Shown one piece after another: positions 35,794 through 45,200 of a stretch of DNA of 64,000 bases. Below the pieces are notes generated by a model, which was given only the letters and a program-made list of their open reading frames with translations, ran no database searches and was not told the origin of the DNA. Made by a program: the position numbers and the translations under genes. Numbering within the stretch: position 1 is the stretch's first letter; every line of letters starts with the position of its first letter. Source of the DNA: Bin55 sp963667455 (GTDB lineage Bacteria > Pseudomonadota > Gammaproteobacteria > Pseudomonadales > Azotimanducaceae); assembly GCA_963667455.2 (NCBI GenBank), contig CAXXFR010000014.1, forward strand, positions 1-64,000. Direction: 5' to 3'.

Positions 35794-37389
35794 TCAATCC
35801 GGCAAACCAAGTACGTTGACCAAAATCTCGTCTGCACGTGTTCGAGGGTCCTCTAGTTGTCTTGCCAGTCTGCCAAGTTTAACAATCACCTCATGGTGAG
35901 GAAGCGGCATCACTCGCAACTCTGCTGCATTCACTTGGGTGTTGCCGTTTACAACTCTAAACCATGTGTCGAGGATCCGACTGTTAAGTAGCACTGCGAG
36001 TCCCCAGGCCTCATCGTCAGAGAGCAAACCACCTGGTCTATGAATGTAGTTGAGGTGGTTTTCCAATCCAACATCTTGAATCGCAAAGTGTGATGCGATC
36101 CAAGGGGCGGCCGTAAGACGACGAGATTCCTCTTTGGCTGTAAACCGCCGAAGCAGTACGTGGTTCTTATTCGATCGAAGCAGAGCATTTGCTTGCTCTC
36201 TCTCGATGTACTCGGGCTTTTGGGTGGCACGCGGCCATATGACTTCCATCGGTCGCACATGACTCATCCACAACAGAGCTGTGTGGCTATGCGGAATCTT
36301 GCCTTTCGTAGACAGCAGATTGCTTGCACGAAATGGAACTACCGGACCCGTCGAGACCGCTAAACCCAGTCCTCGCAGGTCAGTCGTCCAAGAATCCACT
36401 ATCGCTACTGCAGCATCGTCCGCTTCATGTAGGGGGAGTCGAAGCACTTTGTCTTCACTCGAAAGGTCGAGCAATGTCTGGATGGGGAGCAAACGCGTCT
36501 CACCACTTGTTAGATCTGTTAGCCCGCCACTTGACGAAATGGTCACATGCTCCTCGAAATCCTGCTTCAACCACCCATCCTGTCGGATACCAGACAAGAC
36601 AACGTTTTCTTGAAGTACGCCATCGCGACGAAAGGTGTTTCGCCGCGAGTCAAATACATGAACACAGACCGGCCGAATCATGGAGAAGAAGACCGACCTA
36701 AAACGACGAAAGTACGCTCCGGAGGTAAAGCTCCTGGGAACGATGAATACGAACGATCCGCCCAGACGAAGCATTGCAGCGCTGACAGCCATGAACAGAG
36801 CGTAGATATTCGGTTGGCCGTGGACTACCTCCCGAACCGCCACCGCGCGGGGGTCTGACTTGTTTATTTTGAAATAGGGAGGGTTTGCAACTACAACATC
36901 GAACTTTCCAACCTTCAAGCTTCGATGTACCGTGTCAATCGGGTTCAATCCGTGTGCGTTTGCCAAGATGAAGTCCGAATGCACAACACTAACGCGCAGA
37001 ATCACGCCAAATTGCTCTCCGCACCAAACGGCGAGGTAGGCAAGCACAGCTTGTAGCGGACATATGAGCTCGCCGTCGATCTCGTAGGCGACCAGTTCAA
37101 TTTCATCGGGTTTCTCTAGTTGAGACATGACCGCTTCCACAGATGCACAACAGAGAATCCCCGTTCCCGCGGCAGGGTCGAGAACCCTGACCTTCCTTCT
37201 TTTCGTCGCTATCTGCCCAGCAATGAAACTGGCAACTTGGACTGGTGTGAAGTAAATGCCATGGGACTTGCGATGCATATTGGATGCTCTCTCAACGTAC
37301 CATTCCCCGACTCGATCGGCATAAGCTACCGGATGTTCAGCGATTCGAGGTTTCGGTAATTCCGAACAACTTAGACTTGATTGAACCAA
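35794..37389 (-). CDS. Eco57I-type N6-adenine DNA methyltransferase
   Basis: About 531 residues from TTG 37389; a start at the internal ATG before HRKSHGIYFTP would give about 494. HGIYFTPVQVASFIAGQI, motif I VRVLDPAAGTGILCCAS and motif IV VVVANPPYFKIN (NPPY, catalytic) define an amino-type gamma-class MTase of the Eco57I/TaqI kind. The C-terminal half (SRILDTWFRVVNGNTQVNAAELRVMPLP) is the target-recognition region of such enzymes. It would methylate adenine in host DNA. No classical restriction gene adjoins it; the DUF262 fusion downstream is the only effector candidate. Confidence 0.82.
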   Translation of the reverse strand: MVQSSLSCSELPKPRIAEHPVAYADRVGEWYVERASNMHRKSHGIYFTPVQVASFIAGQIATKRRKVRVLDPAAGTGILCCASVEAVMSQLEKPDEIELVAYEIDGELICPLQAVLAYLAVWCGEQFGVILRVSVVHSDFILANAHGLNPIDTVHRSLKVGKFDVVVANPPYFKINKSDPRAVAVREVVHGQPNIYALFMAVSAAMLRLGGSFVFIVPRSFTSGAYFRRFRSVFFSMIRPVCVHVFDSRRNTFRRDGVLQENVVLSGIRQDGWLKQDFEEHVTISSSGGLTDLTSGETRLLPIQTLLDLSSEDKVLRLPLHEADDAAVAIVDSWTTDLRGLGLAVSTGPVVPFRASNLLSTKGKIPHSHTALLWMSHVRPMEVIWPRATQKPEYIEREQANALLRSNKNHVLLRRFTAKEESRRLTAAPWIASHFAIQDVGLENHLNYIHRPGGLLSDDEAWGLAVLLNSRILDTWFRVVNGNTQVNAAELRVMPLPHHEVIVKLGRLARQLEDPRTRADEILVNVLGLPD

Positions 37390-37639
37390 TTAACGTGCGT
37401 CTTGAATAGAACTAAACTCGGGCACCCCTACAACCGGCATTCCTGAGCCATGCGATTAAAGATCGAATCTCGTCAAACGACTCGAACTGACACTCTTCAA
37501 CAGAGTGATTTACTGACAGCTCACTAGTCAGCCCCATTTCAGGCTCTGTAGAGTCCCCAAGGTCGATTGTTCGACTGGTCAGTTAGACGTAGAAAATCTA
37601 AACTATTTGCCTATAAAACAAATAGATATTGAAGAAGTG

Positions 37640-37717
37640 TGGCGGAGCGGACGGGACTCGAACCCGCGACCCCTAGCGTGACAGGCTAGTATTCTATACC
37701 GACTGAACTACCGCTCC
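37640..37717 (-). tRNA. tRNA-Asp (GTC)
   Basis: Reading the minus strand gives an acceptor stem GGAGCGG/CCGCTCC, a D arm, an anticodon stem CTAGC/GCTAG around the loop CTGTCAC (anticodon GTC), a TTCGAGT T-loop and an encoded CCA. All arms pair well over 78 bases. Confidence 0.95.
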
Positions 37718-37738
37718 GTTTACACGTTCTCCGTGATT

Positions 37739-37815
37739 TGGTGGGTGCTGTAGGGATCGAACCTACGACCTATGGCTTGTAAGGCCATCGCTCTCCCGGA
37801 CTGAGCTAAGCACCC
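37739..37815 (-). tRNA. tRNA-Val (TAC)
   Basis: The minus strand has the acceptor GGGTGCT/AGCACCC, D-loop AGTCCGGGAGA, an anticodon loop containing TAC flanked by the stem ATGGC/GCCAT, the T arm GTAGG-TTCGATC-CCTAC and an encoded CCA, 77 bases in all. It lies 21 bases upstream of tRNA-Asp and is probably cotranscribed with it. The Val-Asp order is common in gammaproteobacteria. Confidence 0.95.
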
Positions 37816-38022
37816 TTCCATCGCTCTTCTCGGTTGGTGCTTTACCGCACCACTGAGACACGCCAATCTGGATAGAGTTCTTGACTCTGACCGATCAGCT
37901 ATTACAGAGCAAATTATAGCCGTCCACATACACACAGCGAATTGATGTGTCGCCGCTTGAAAGGCTGCGCCATAGTGTCTCGACTTGCTAATATTCCCAC
38001 AACTTCAGAGGGTTTTGTACTC

Positions 38023-38727
38023 ATGCCTGACATCGATCAGTCGATTCTCGATCAACTCCAATCTTTGGACACTCCCACAGTGTGCAATGCGCTCGAGCGC
38101 GTCGCTCCCGATCGAAGAGGATTCGGTTACACGACCGATCCTCTTGTTTGCACTCGCCCCGAATTGGGAAGTATGGTGGGATTTGCTCGAACCGCAACAA
38201 TACGTGCGATGCAACCTTCTCAAGTTCGGGGAGCCGAGGCACGAAATCTCAGCCAAGGCTATTACGCATACATCGATGGAGGTCCAAAGCCCTCGATTGT
38301 CGTAATTCAGGATCTTGATGCCGAGTCACGCGGATACGGTGCATTTTGGGGTGAAGTCAACAGCAACATCCACTTCGGGCTGGGGTGTTTAGGCGTAATC
38401 ACCGATGGCAGCGTTCGAGACATTCCCGATGCAGCCGACGGATTTCAAATGCTCGCTGACCGAATTGGTCCTTCGCACGCATTCGTTCATGTGGCGGGAT
38501 TTGGCGAAACAGTCACGGTGGCTGGCATGGAGGTGAACGACGGTGACCTCATCCACGCCGATCAACACGGCGCAGTCGTCGTGCCATCTTCTGTGGCGGC
38601 AGATGTTCCCGCTGCCGCAGCCGCTATCGCTAGAGTCGAAGCAGTTGTGATCGAGGCCGCGAAGCAACCGGGCTTCGATTTCGAAGCGTTGAAGAAAGCC
38701 TGGGGGCGACAAGCAGAAGTCCATTGA
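38023..38727 (+). CDS. RraA family protein (aldolase/regulator-like)
   Basis: 234 residues from ATG 38023, chosen because upstream in-frame residues lack family features. LQSLDTPTVCNALERV near the start, and WGEVNSNIHFGLGCLGVITDGSVRDIPDA (residues about 110-138) with the GxxxDGxxRD metal/substrate motif, match RraA and the 4-hydroxy-4-methyl-2-oxoglutarate aldolases. The late DLIHADQHGAVVVP segment is also typical. Given its neighbours it is more likely an enzyme, such as a pyruvate aldolase or oxaloacetate decarboxylase, than the RNase E regulator. Its stop overlaps the next gene's TTG start, indicating coupling with the thioredoxin-fused gene. Confidence 0.78.
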   Translation: MPDIDQSILDQLQSLDTPTVCNALERVAPDRRGFGYTTDPLVCTRPELGSMVGFARTATIRAMQPSQVRGAEARNLSQGYYAYIDGGPKPSIVVIQDLDAESRGYGAFWGEVNSNIHFGLGCLGVITDGSVRDIPDAADGFQMLADRIGPSHAFVHVAGFGETVTVAGMEVNDGDLIHADQHGAVVVPSSVAADVPAAAAAIARVEAVVIEAAKQPGFDFEALKKAWGRQAEVH

Positions 38728-40292
38728 CTTCTCAGCTACCTCCTCTGCCCGAGTTCTCGCTTCGAGATCTGGGAGGAACGGACCACTCATTTCCCGACGG
38801 AACCCAGACTCTCTTGTGTTTCGTTAAAGAAGACTGTCCAACCTGCAATCTCGTTCTACCTTTGGTCGACCAAGTAGCGCGACAGAGCTCAATTCGCGTC
38901 CTACTTCCCGGTCAAACGGAAGAAGGAAATCAAGTACTTAACGAGAAATTCAAACCGAAGGCCCCAATACTCGACGATTCGATTCTGAAAGTCTCGTTTG
39001 CATACGAATTAGATTCAGTGCCCTTGCTCATACTGGCCGACGAATCGGGACACGAGATCTCCCGTCTCGTTGGATTCGATCGAAACGAATGGCAAACGCT
39101 GTTCAAGACTCACTTCTCTTCAGTCTTCGTCGATTGGTCGTCATATCCGGAGTGGCGACCTGCATGTGGATCTCTTACACAAGATCCGGTGATTGCTGAG
39201 CGGTTAAGAGCAGAGTCGGAGAACAGCCCTATCCGAGCTCGGAAGATCCAAGTCGGCACCCAAGACGATGTGCACGAATTCATGTTCGATCAGGGATTTA
39301 CAGACGGCCTACCCGTAGTGCCCCCTACTCCCGAACGTGTACTTCGCATGATGGACGGAACGACCCGAGACCCACAGGATCTAGTCGCTACAATTCCGCC
39401 GAATCTCGCTCCAGCAACAGTGGAGAAGGTCGCCATTAACGCAGTGATGGCTGGGTGCAAACCTGCGCATTTGCCTGTGGTCATCGCAGCCTTGGAAGCT
39501 CTGTGTACCGACGAATTCAACGGACACGGAGTGTTTGCCACCACCATGGGTGCATCCCCAGTAATGGTTGTGAACGGACCCATCCGACATGAGTTGGGCA
39601 TGGAGATGGGAATGTCGGCACTCGGACAAGGCAATCGAGCCAATGCAGCTATTGGACGAGCACTACGTCTGGTAGTCCGGAACATTGGAGGCGCACGACC
39701 GGGCGGAACTGAGCGATCTACTTTGGGTAGTCCCCTTAAGTACACCATGTGCTTCGCGGAGTGGGAGGAACGAAGTCCGTGGGAACCTCTGCATGTCGAA
39801 CGAGGGTTCAATGCCGATGACTCCGTTGTTACGTTGTTTGCAATGTCCGGAGGACCCGTTCTAATCGTGGACCAGGCATCCAAACAGGCACATCAGTTGG
39901 CTACCAGCTACGGTCAGTCTCTTCGCGCCCAACACCATGTGCGGTCGCACCGATCAGGCGATGCAATGCTTGTAATTAGCCCCGAACACGGAGACCGGTT
40001 CAAACAGGATCGATGGAGCAAAAGCCAAGTTCGCGACAAGATTCAGAGCAGTTCCGCAGTGCCATTTCGAGAGCTTGTGGCAGATGAGGAGAACGCCGTT
40101 GGCATTCCCCCTCATGCCGTGAACACGATGGACGAGGACGCCCTAAACCGACTAGTGCCAAAATTTGCGAACAACGAGAACATTCACATCGTTTTCGCTG
40201 GATCCGAAGCCGGAATGTTCACATCGGCCTTTCACGGTTGGGCCAGTGGGTCCATGGGATCAATTCCAACCTCGCGGAAAATCGAGAGCTAG
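38724..40292 (+). CDS. Thioredoxin-fold plus UGSC-associated protein
   Basis: 522 residues. Residues about 1-130 are a thioredoxin-like domain (LLCFVKEDCPTCNLVLPLV, with a CPTC redox pair; cis-Pro region DSVPLLI). Residues about 170-520 form a separate conserved domain with TDGLPVVPPTPERVLRMM, ATVEKVAINAVMAGCKPAHLPVV and a GRALRLVVRNIGGARPGG block. This is the large protein commonly encoded with UGSC-family genes. It starts at a TTG overlapping the RraA stop and ends 64 bases before the UGSC selenoprotein. The arrangement suggests a redox or C-S/C-N cleavage system in which the CPTC domain re-reduces the selenoprotein. Function inferred. Confidence 0.7.
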   Translation: MTSQLPPLPEFSLRDLGGTDHSFPDGTQTLLCFVKEDCPTCNLVLPLVDQVARQSSIRVLLPGQTEEGNQVLNEKFKPKAPILDDSILKVSFAYELDSVPLLILADESGHEISRLVGFDRNEWQTLFKTHFSSVFVDWSSYPEWRPACGSLTQDPVIAERLRAESENSPIRARKIQVGTQDDVHEFMFDQGFTDGLPVVPPTPERVLRMMDGTTRDPQDLVATIPPNLAPATVEKVAINAVMAGCKPAHLPVVIAALEALCTDEFNGHGVFATTMGASPVMVVNGPIRHELGMEMGMSALGQGNRANAAIGRALRLVVRNIGGARPGGTERSTLGSPLKYTMCFAEWEERSPWEPLHVERGFNADDSVVTLFAMSGGPVLIVDQASKQAHQLATSYGQSLRAQHHVRSHRSGDAMLVISPEHGDRFKQDRWSKSQVRDKIQSSSAVPFRELVADEENAVGIPPHAVNTMDEDALNRLVPKFANNENIHIVFAGSEAGMFTSAFHGWASGSMGSIPTSRKIES

Positions 40293-40356
40293 TCGATTCG
40301 AAGTATTGCCGAGTCCTTTTGTATGATTTACAGATTGCAGCGGTTAGGAGCAACGT

Positions 40357-40875
40357 ATGCAGACAATTCTGGATCCAACTGACGAACGACGACCAGTTGT
40401 TCGTTCCGTCACACCTCGGTCAGACCAGCTAAGCGGACGTCTGGCATTGCTGGACATTGCAAAGCCACGAGGCAACGTGCTTCTGGACAGGCTCGAAGAG
40501 CTACTTGGCGAGAAGTATCCCGACCTGCAGGTTCAGCGATACAGCAAGCCAACATTCACCAAGCCAGCACCGAATAGTCTGCGGGAGGAGATCCGAGCCA
40601 ACAACGACATTGTCGTTGAGGCCCTCGCCGACTGAGGGTCCTGTACCACGTGCAGTTTGCATGACACGGTATGGTTTGAAATCCAAGGGATCCCTGCAGT
40701 CAGCATTGCATCAACGGAGTTTCAGACGGCTGCGGCCACACAGGCCACAGCGTTGGGAATGGAAGACGCCAAGTGTGTGTTCGTTTCGCATCCTATTCAA
40801 GGAACGACTGATGCTGAGATGCGTGAAAAAGCTGAAGTGTGTCTCAACGCGGTCGAAGCCGCATTGATCGCGTAG
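40357..40875 (+). CDS. UGSC family selenoprotein
   Basis: 172 residues from ATG 40357, with one in-frame TGA at 40633-40635 read as selenocysteine 93. Around it the sequence is EALAD-U-GSCTTCSLHDTVWFEIQGIPAV, exactly the motif that names the UGSC (seleno)protein family. Coding potential continues through both sides (LLDIAKPRGNVLLDRLEELL before, VFVSHPIQGTTDAEM after). A short-stop reading would leave two half-genes in the same frame. A SECIS-like hairpin follows the UGA. The biochemical role of the family is unsettled; its partner upstream carries a thioredoxin-like domain. Confidence 0.9.
40644..40671 (+). promoter_or_regulatory. SECIS-like hairpin after the UGA of the UGSC gene
   Basis: The lower stem TACC (40644-40647) pairs with GGTA (40668-40671). 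After a small internal loop the upper stem CGTGC (40649-40653) pairs with GCATG (40659-40663, one G-T wobble) and closes the loop AGTTT. The loop starts 18 bases after the UGA and has G at position 2, matching bacterial SECIS rules. It lies within the coding sequence. Confidence 0.7.
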
Positions 40876-40941
40876 AAACTTCGGGAATACCTCAGAGTGC
40901 GAGAGGCTTTGCGCTGGGCGAGTGTAGACCCGCCTGATTCG

Positions 40942-42126
40942 TCAGTATTCCCCAACGGCACCGCAAGCGACCAATTCATCGACTTGGTGGTCGCTAAACC
41001 CAAACTCCAAAAGAATCTCCCTGGAGTGCTCGCCGGGTTCTGGTGCAGATCGATCAAATGTCTCCGACTGAGGAGCATTCTCCATTTGAATCGGAGAGCG
41101 GAGCAACCCAATATCTCCGAGGCGCTTGTGCGGAGCCGTCTTGGTGACTTTCAGGTGTTTGGCCTGCGGATCTTCGTATGCATCGGCAACCGAATTGATT
41201 GGACCGCAAGGAACTCCTGCAGCATTGACTGGTTCAACCAAGTCTTCTACTGAGAAATTAGCCAAGACTTGCTCAAGGTCATTACGAAGCGCTTCTTTGT
41301 TGCGAATGCGTCCAGCCACTGAGGAATAGTCCTCGACTTCCTTGAGACTTGCAGCGTTCAACACATCCAGCAATGCATTCCACATCTTGTCAGACATAGC
41401 GGCAATGTTCACCCAACCAGTCTTGCATCGAAACGTACCCATGGGAAATGCAGTGGGATGGTCGTTCCCCTGCTGTTCGGGAACCTCCCCGAGCATGGTG
41501 TACCGTGCTCCCTGAAAATCGAGTTTGCAGAGCATTCCTTCCAAAAGAGATGTATGCACCCAATCTCCTTTTCCGGTCTTTTCCCGATGTATGAGAGCCA
41601 GCAAGATTCCCTGCCCCAGAAACATACCGGCTGTAGTGTCGCTTATGGCGATCCCGACCCTTGTCGGCCCTTGATCTTTGTGACCCGTAATGGACATGAG
41701 CCCTGAAGTTCCCTGCACGATTTGATCGACCCCACCTCGATCACTGTACGGGCCTGTCTGTCCGAATCCCGAAATACTGGCTAGGATCACTCTTTCGTTA
41801 AGCGCGCGCAAGCTCTGATAGTCAACACCGAGTCGGTGTTTGACCGGTGCCCGAAAGTTCTCGACCACGACATCAGCGCGTCGCACAAGCTCGGCAAAAG
41901 TCTCCTGACCCCGCTTGGACTTCAGATCGATGCAAACACTTCGCTTGTTGCGATGCAGGTTCTGCTCATCGGATCCGTCTCGCCTTCCGGTGAGTGAACC
42001 AGAGTTCGAAGAGACAGGCTCAATGCGGACGACATTGGCTCCCCAGTCCGCGAGTAGCCGCACAGCAGTAGGGCCCGCTCGAGCTATTGTGAGATCGAGA
42101 ACAACGAGATCTTGGAGGGGCAACAT
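40942..42126 (-). CDS. CaiB/BaiF family class III CoA transferase
   Basis: 394 residues. VLDLTIARAGPTAVRLLADWGANVVRIE near the start, RRDGSDEQNLHRNKRSVCIDLKS and VVENFRAPVKHRLGVDYQSL are the family III CoA-transferase blocks. The Asp that forms the acyl-enzyme is expected in the DQIVQGTSGLMSITG region (residues about 130-150). These enzymes move CoA between carboxylic acids. A role in degradation or activation of an organic acid is likely, but the substrate is not visible. It converges with the UGSC gene and lies divergently from the diheme protein gene. Confidence 0.88.
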   Translation of the reverse strand: MLPLQDLVVLDLTIARAGPTAVRLLADWGANVVRIEPVSSNSGSLTGRRDGSDEQNLHRNKRSVCIDLKSKRGQETFAELVRRADVVVENFRAPVKHRLGVDYQSLRALNERVILASISGFGQTGPYSDRGGVDQIVQGTSGLMSITGHKDQGPTRVGIAISDTTAGMFLGQGILLALIHREKTGKGDWVHTSLLEGMLCKLDFQGARYTMLGEVPEQQGNDHPTAFPMGTFRCKTGWVNIAAMSDKMWNALLDVLNAASLKEVEDYSSVAGRIRNKEALRNDLEQVLANFSVEDLVEPVNAAGVPCGPINSVADAYEDPQAKHLKVTKTAPHKRLGDIGLLRSPIQMENAPQSETFDRSAPEPGEHSREILLEFGFSDHQVDELVACGAVGEY

Positions 42127-42272
42127 TTACTGCGGGCCTTTGAACCTGTTAGCGATTTTATGCAACCTATCAACTCGGGAACGCTTTAGTTTCCCAGTCG
42201 AATCTAATATCATCGAACAGGATGTAGTTACCGATAGCTGATGCTCCGATAGAGCACGCTCACTGCACCAAC

Positions 42273-45200
42273 ATGCACCGAGCCGCAAACGCATTCACCC
42301 AGACTCCCCCTCGACGCACCTCTCGCATCGGCCTCTTGGCTAGTCCGATGGCAATCGTGTTCGTTTGCTCATTGTTTGTTAGCGCTTCGATCACCGCCAC
42401 CGACACCGACTATGGAATTCAGTTGGAAGTGAGCGATGATCTGGGACATCCGACGTTTGTAAGCCCTCACACTGAACCGATCACCATGATCGACGATCTT
42501 GTGTATGCAGTGAATACTCCCGCCGATACGGTAGATGTCATCGACACGAACACCAACAACGTCGTTCTGCGAATCAATGTGGGAATCGATCCTGTTACAG
42601 TGGCAGGTCGTCCCGATGGCAGGGAACTCTGGGTAGCGAACCACATTTCCGACACGGTCAACGTGATTGATACGGATCCAGCCAGCCTTTTCTACCATCA
42701 GGTCGTCGCAACGATTCAAGATGTCGACGTTGAATCGCTGACAACAAACTTCGATGAGCCCATTGGAATTGCCTTTGCTAACAATTCCAAAGCCTACGTT
42801 GCGCTCGGTCCAGAGAATCGGGTTGCAGTGATAGACGTCGAAAACCGAACTGTTGATGGCTATCTCAAGATCAACGCCCAAGACCCACGAGCAATGACGG
42901 TCAAGGGGAATTTCCTCTACGTTGTAGCATTCGAATCCGGCAATCAGAGCCAGCTCTCGGGGTGCAATCCGCAGGATATCGACGGCGATACCTGTACCTA
43001 TGACGCAGTTCAGGAAACCCACACGACCAACAACGTTCTTTCGCTTAACTACGATGCCGATATCGTCAAGAATTCCAAGGTTCCCGACCGTGATGTCTTC
43101 ATTTTCGATACTAGAACCGACGAGCTGGTTCAGGTCATTGAAGGAGCTGGAACTCTGCTCTACGGAATGACTGTCGATGGACAGGGAAACATCTATGTCG
43201 CTCAAGCCGATGCGCGAAACGATTCCAACGGTCGTGCTGGTACACAGAAGCACGGACTCGCAGAGATGGAGAATCGTGCATTTCTCAATCAGATCACCAA
43301 GATCGATTGCTCGAGCTTTCCGTGCGAAGAACCGGAGTTCTTCGAATTAGAACCCTTGCCTCCAAATCAACCCGCATCTGGTACGGCGTTGGCCACGCCG
43401 TTTGCGATTCAGGTGAGCGACGATGGCGAGACGCTGATTGCAACAGCGGCTGGGTCCGACAAGCTATTTGTGATGGATGCTGGGACTGGTTCGATCCTAG
43501 GTCGAGTCGCCGTTGAAGCCGTGCCGCGTGGAGCGTTCCTAGTTTCCGACGACGAAGGGGCTCCCAAATATGCGTGGATTCACAACTCGGTTGCGAATTC
43601 AGTTTCACGCATCAACCTGAGTAACCTTAGCTCGCCTACGGTTACTCACACCGTTCCACTATTCGATCCAACTCCCGATCTTGTCAAGCAAGGCCGCATC
43701 GCCTTTAACGATGCGGACGCGTCCACAACCGGCACATTTTCATGCGATAGTTGCCATCCCGACAACAATGTCGATCAACTCCTTTGGGTCTTGGATACAC
43801 CCGAGTGCAATCATCCTGGATGTACGCAAATCCCACCTCGGCTCACTATGCCAGCTCGGGGACTGCGCGACACTGCACCCTACCACTGGGATGGAATTCC
43901 TGGCGATCCCTTCGGTGGAGTAAACGTCAGTTCTCTCTGGGAAGCAGTTGATCCTAACTGTGAACTGGACGATCCAATTTCATGCATTAGAGATCTGGTC
44001 AACGGAAGTCTGGCAACCACGATGTGCGAAGACGGAAACTGTCCACAAAACGACGAGGAATTGGACGGCGCATTGAATGCCGAAGAGCGAGATGCCCTAT
44101 CTCACTATTTGTTGAGCGTCCCGTATCCACCCGCTCCGCATCGGCCGTTTGACAACGATCTGTCAGCATCTGCCAAAGAAGGATTTTTCGAGTTCAATTT
44201 TCTGAACGATTCCGGACTCACTACCGGTGCGCAAGCATGCGGTGCTTGCCACAAACCGCCGTTCTTGACCAGTACCAACACTCCCTCCTCCGGCAATCTA
44301 GAAGCGGATGTCGGATCGTTCAATGGCATGGATGCACCGACTTGGCGGGGAGCTTACGACCGCTGGATTGTGACACCCCAAGCAAGGTTCAACGTCATCG
44401 ACTTGATCGAACGCATTGGAATGAACTTGGGCGGGGACCTACCCGAGCAAGAGATTTGGTTCCATGCGGGCGCACGCACGCAGGCAAACTGGGACATGGT
44501 GCTCGAGTTTGGCACGGGTTTTCACGGCGCTTACGCTCGCCAAGTCACACTCAGTGGCCAATCGATCGGACGAGACGAAACGACAGCGATTCTCGATGCC
44601 CTGATTGCCGCTGCGGACGATGAAGGCATCATTCTCCAAGCGGAGGGTGTATTCATCGTGGACGCTGAAGAAGGTCAAGTGACAGGCTTGAACTTCGAGT
44701 ATCGAGACGGGGAGTTTGTGGATCGCCTTGATAGCGAGACCAAGCGCACGCGCGACGAATTGGTTCAGCTAGCGAGTCAAGCCCGACTTGTCCTCACCTT
44801 TACGGGAAGAATGGACGACAACATCGGTTTTGACACTCCTCTGCCAGCAATTTGGCCGTATTGGACAGTCGGAGAAGACGATTTCAACGGCATTGAGCAA
44901 CAGTCGCCAACAGTGGAAATCACATATTTGTCAAGCGATCTTTCCCTGAGCATCAAGGGTCGTCACATCCAGCCGGATTCGCTGATTTTCGTGAATGGTC
45001 GACGTGTCGGAGGAACAGTCTCTTGTGTAACCGGAGACTTACCCAATTGTGAAGCCGAAACAGTACATGTGGATCTTGACACTGCTCCGAGCCAATACGG
45101 GCTGAACTTCCTACAACTCCAAACACCCGGTGGGATGATAAGTAATGACATTATGTTCTACTCGCAAATCACTGAAAAACCAGGATTTTCAGGAAATCTC

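Noticed and set aside
35606..35797. A 63-codon minus-strand gene between the methylase and the DUF262 fusion
   Set aside because: It depends on a TTG start overlapping the methylase stop and resembles nothing; low coding character.
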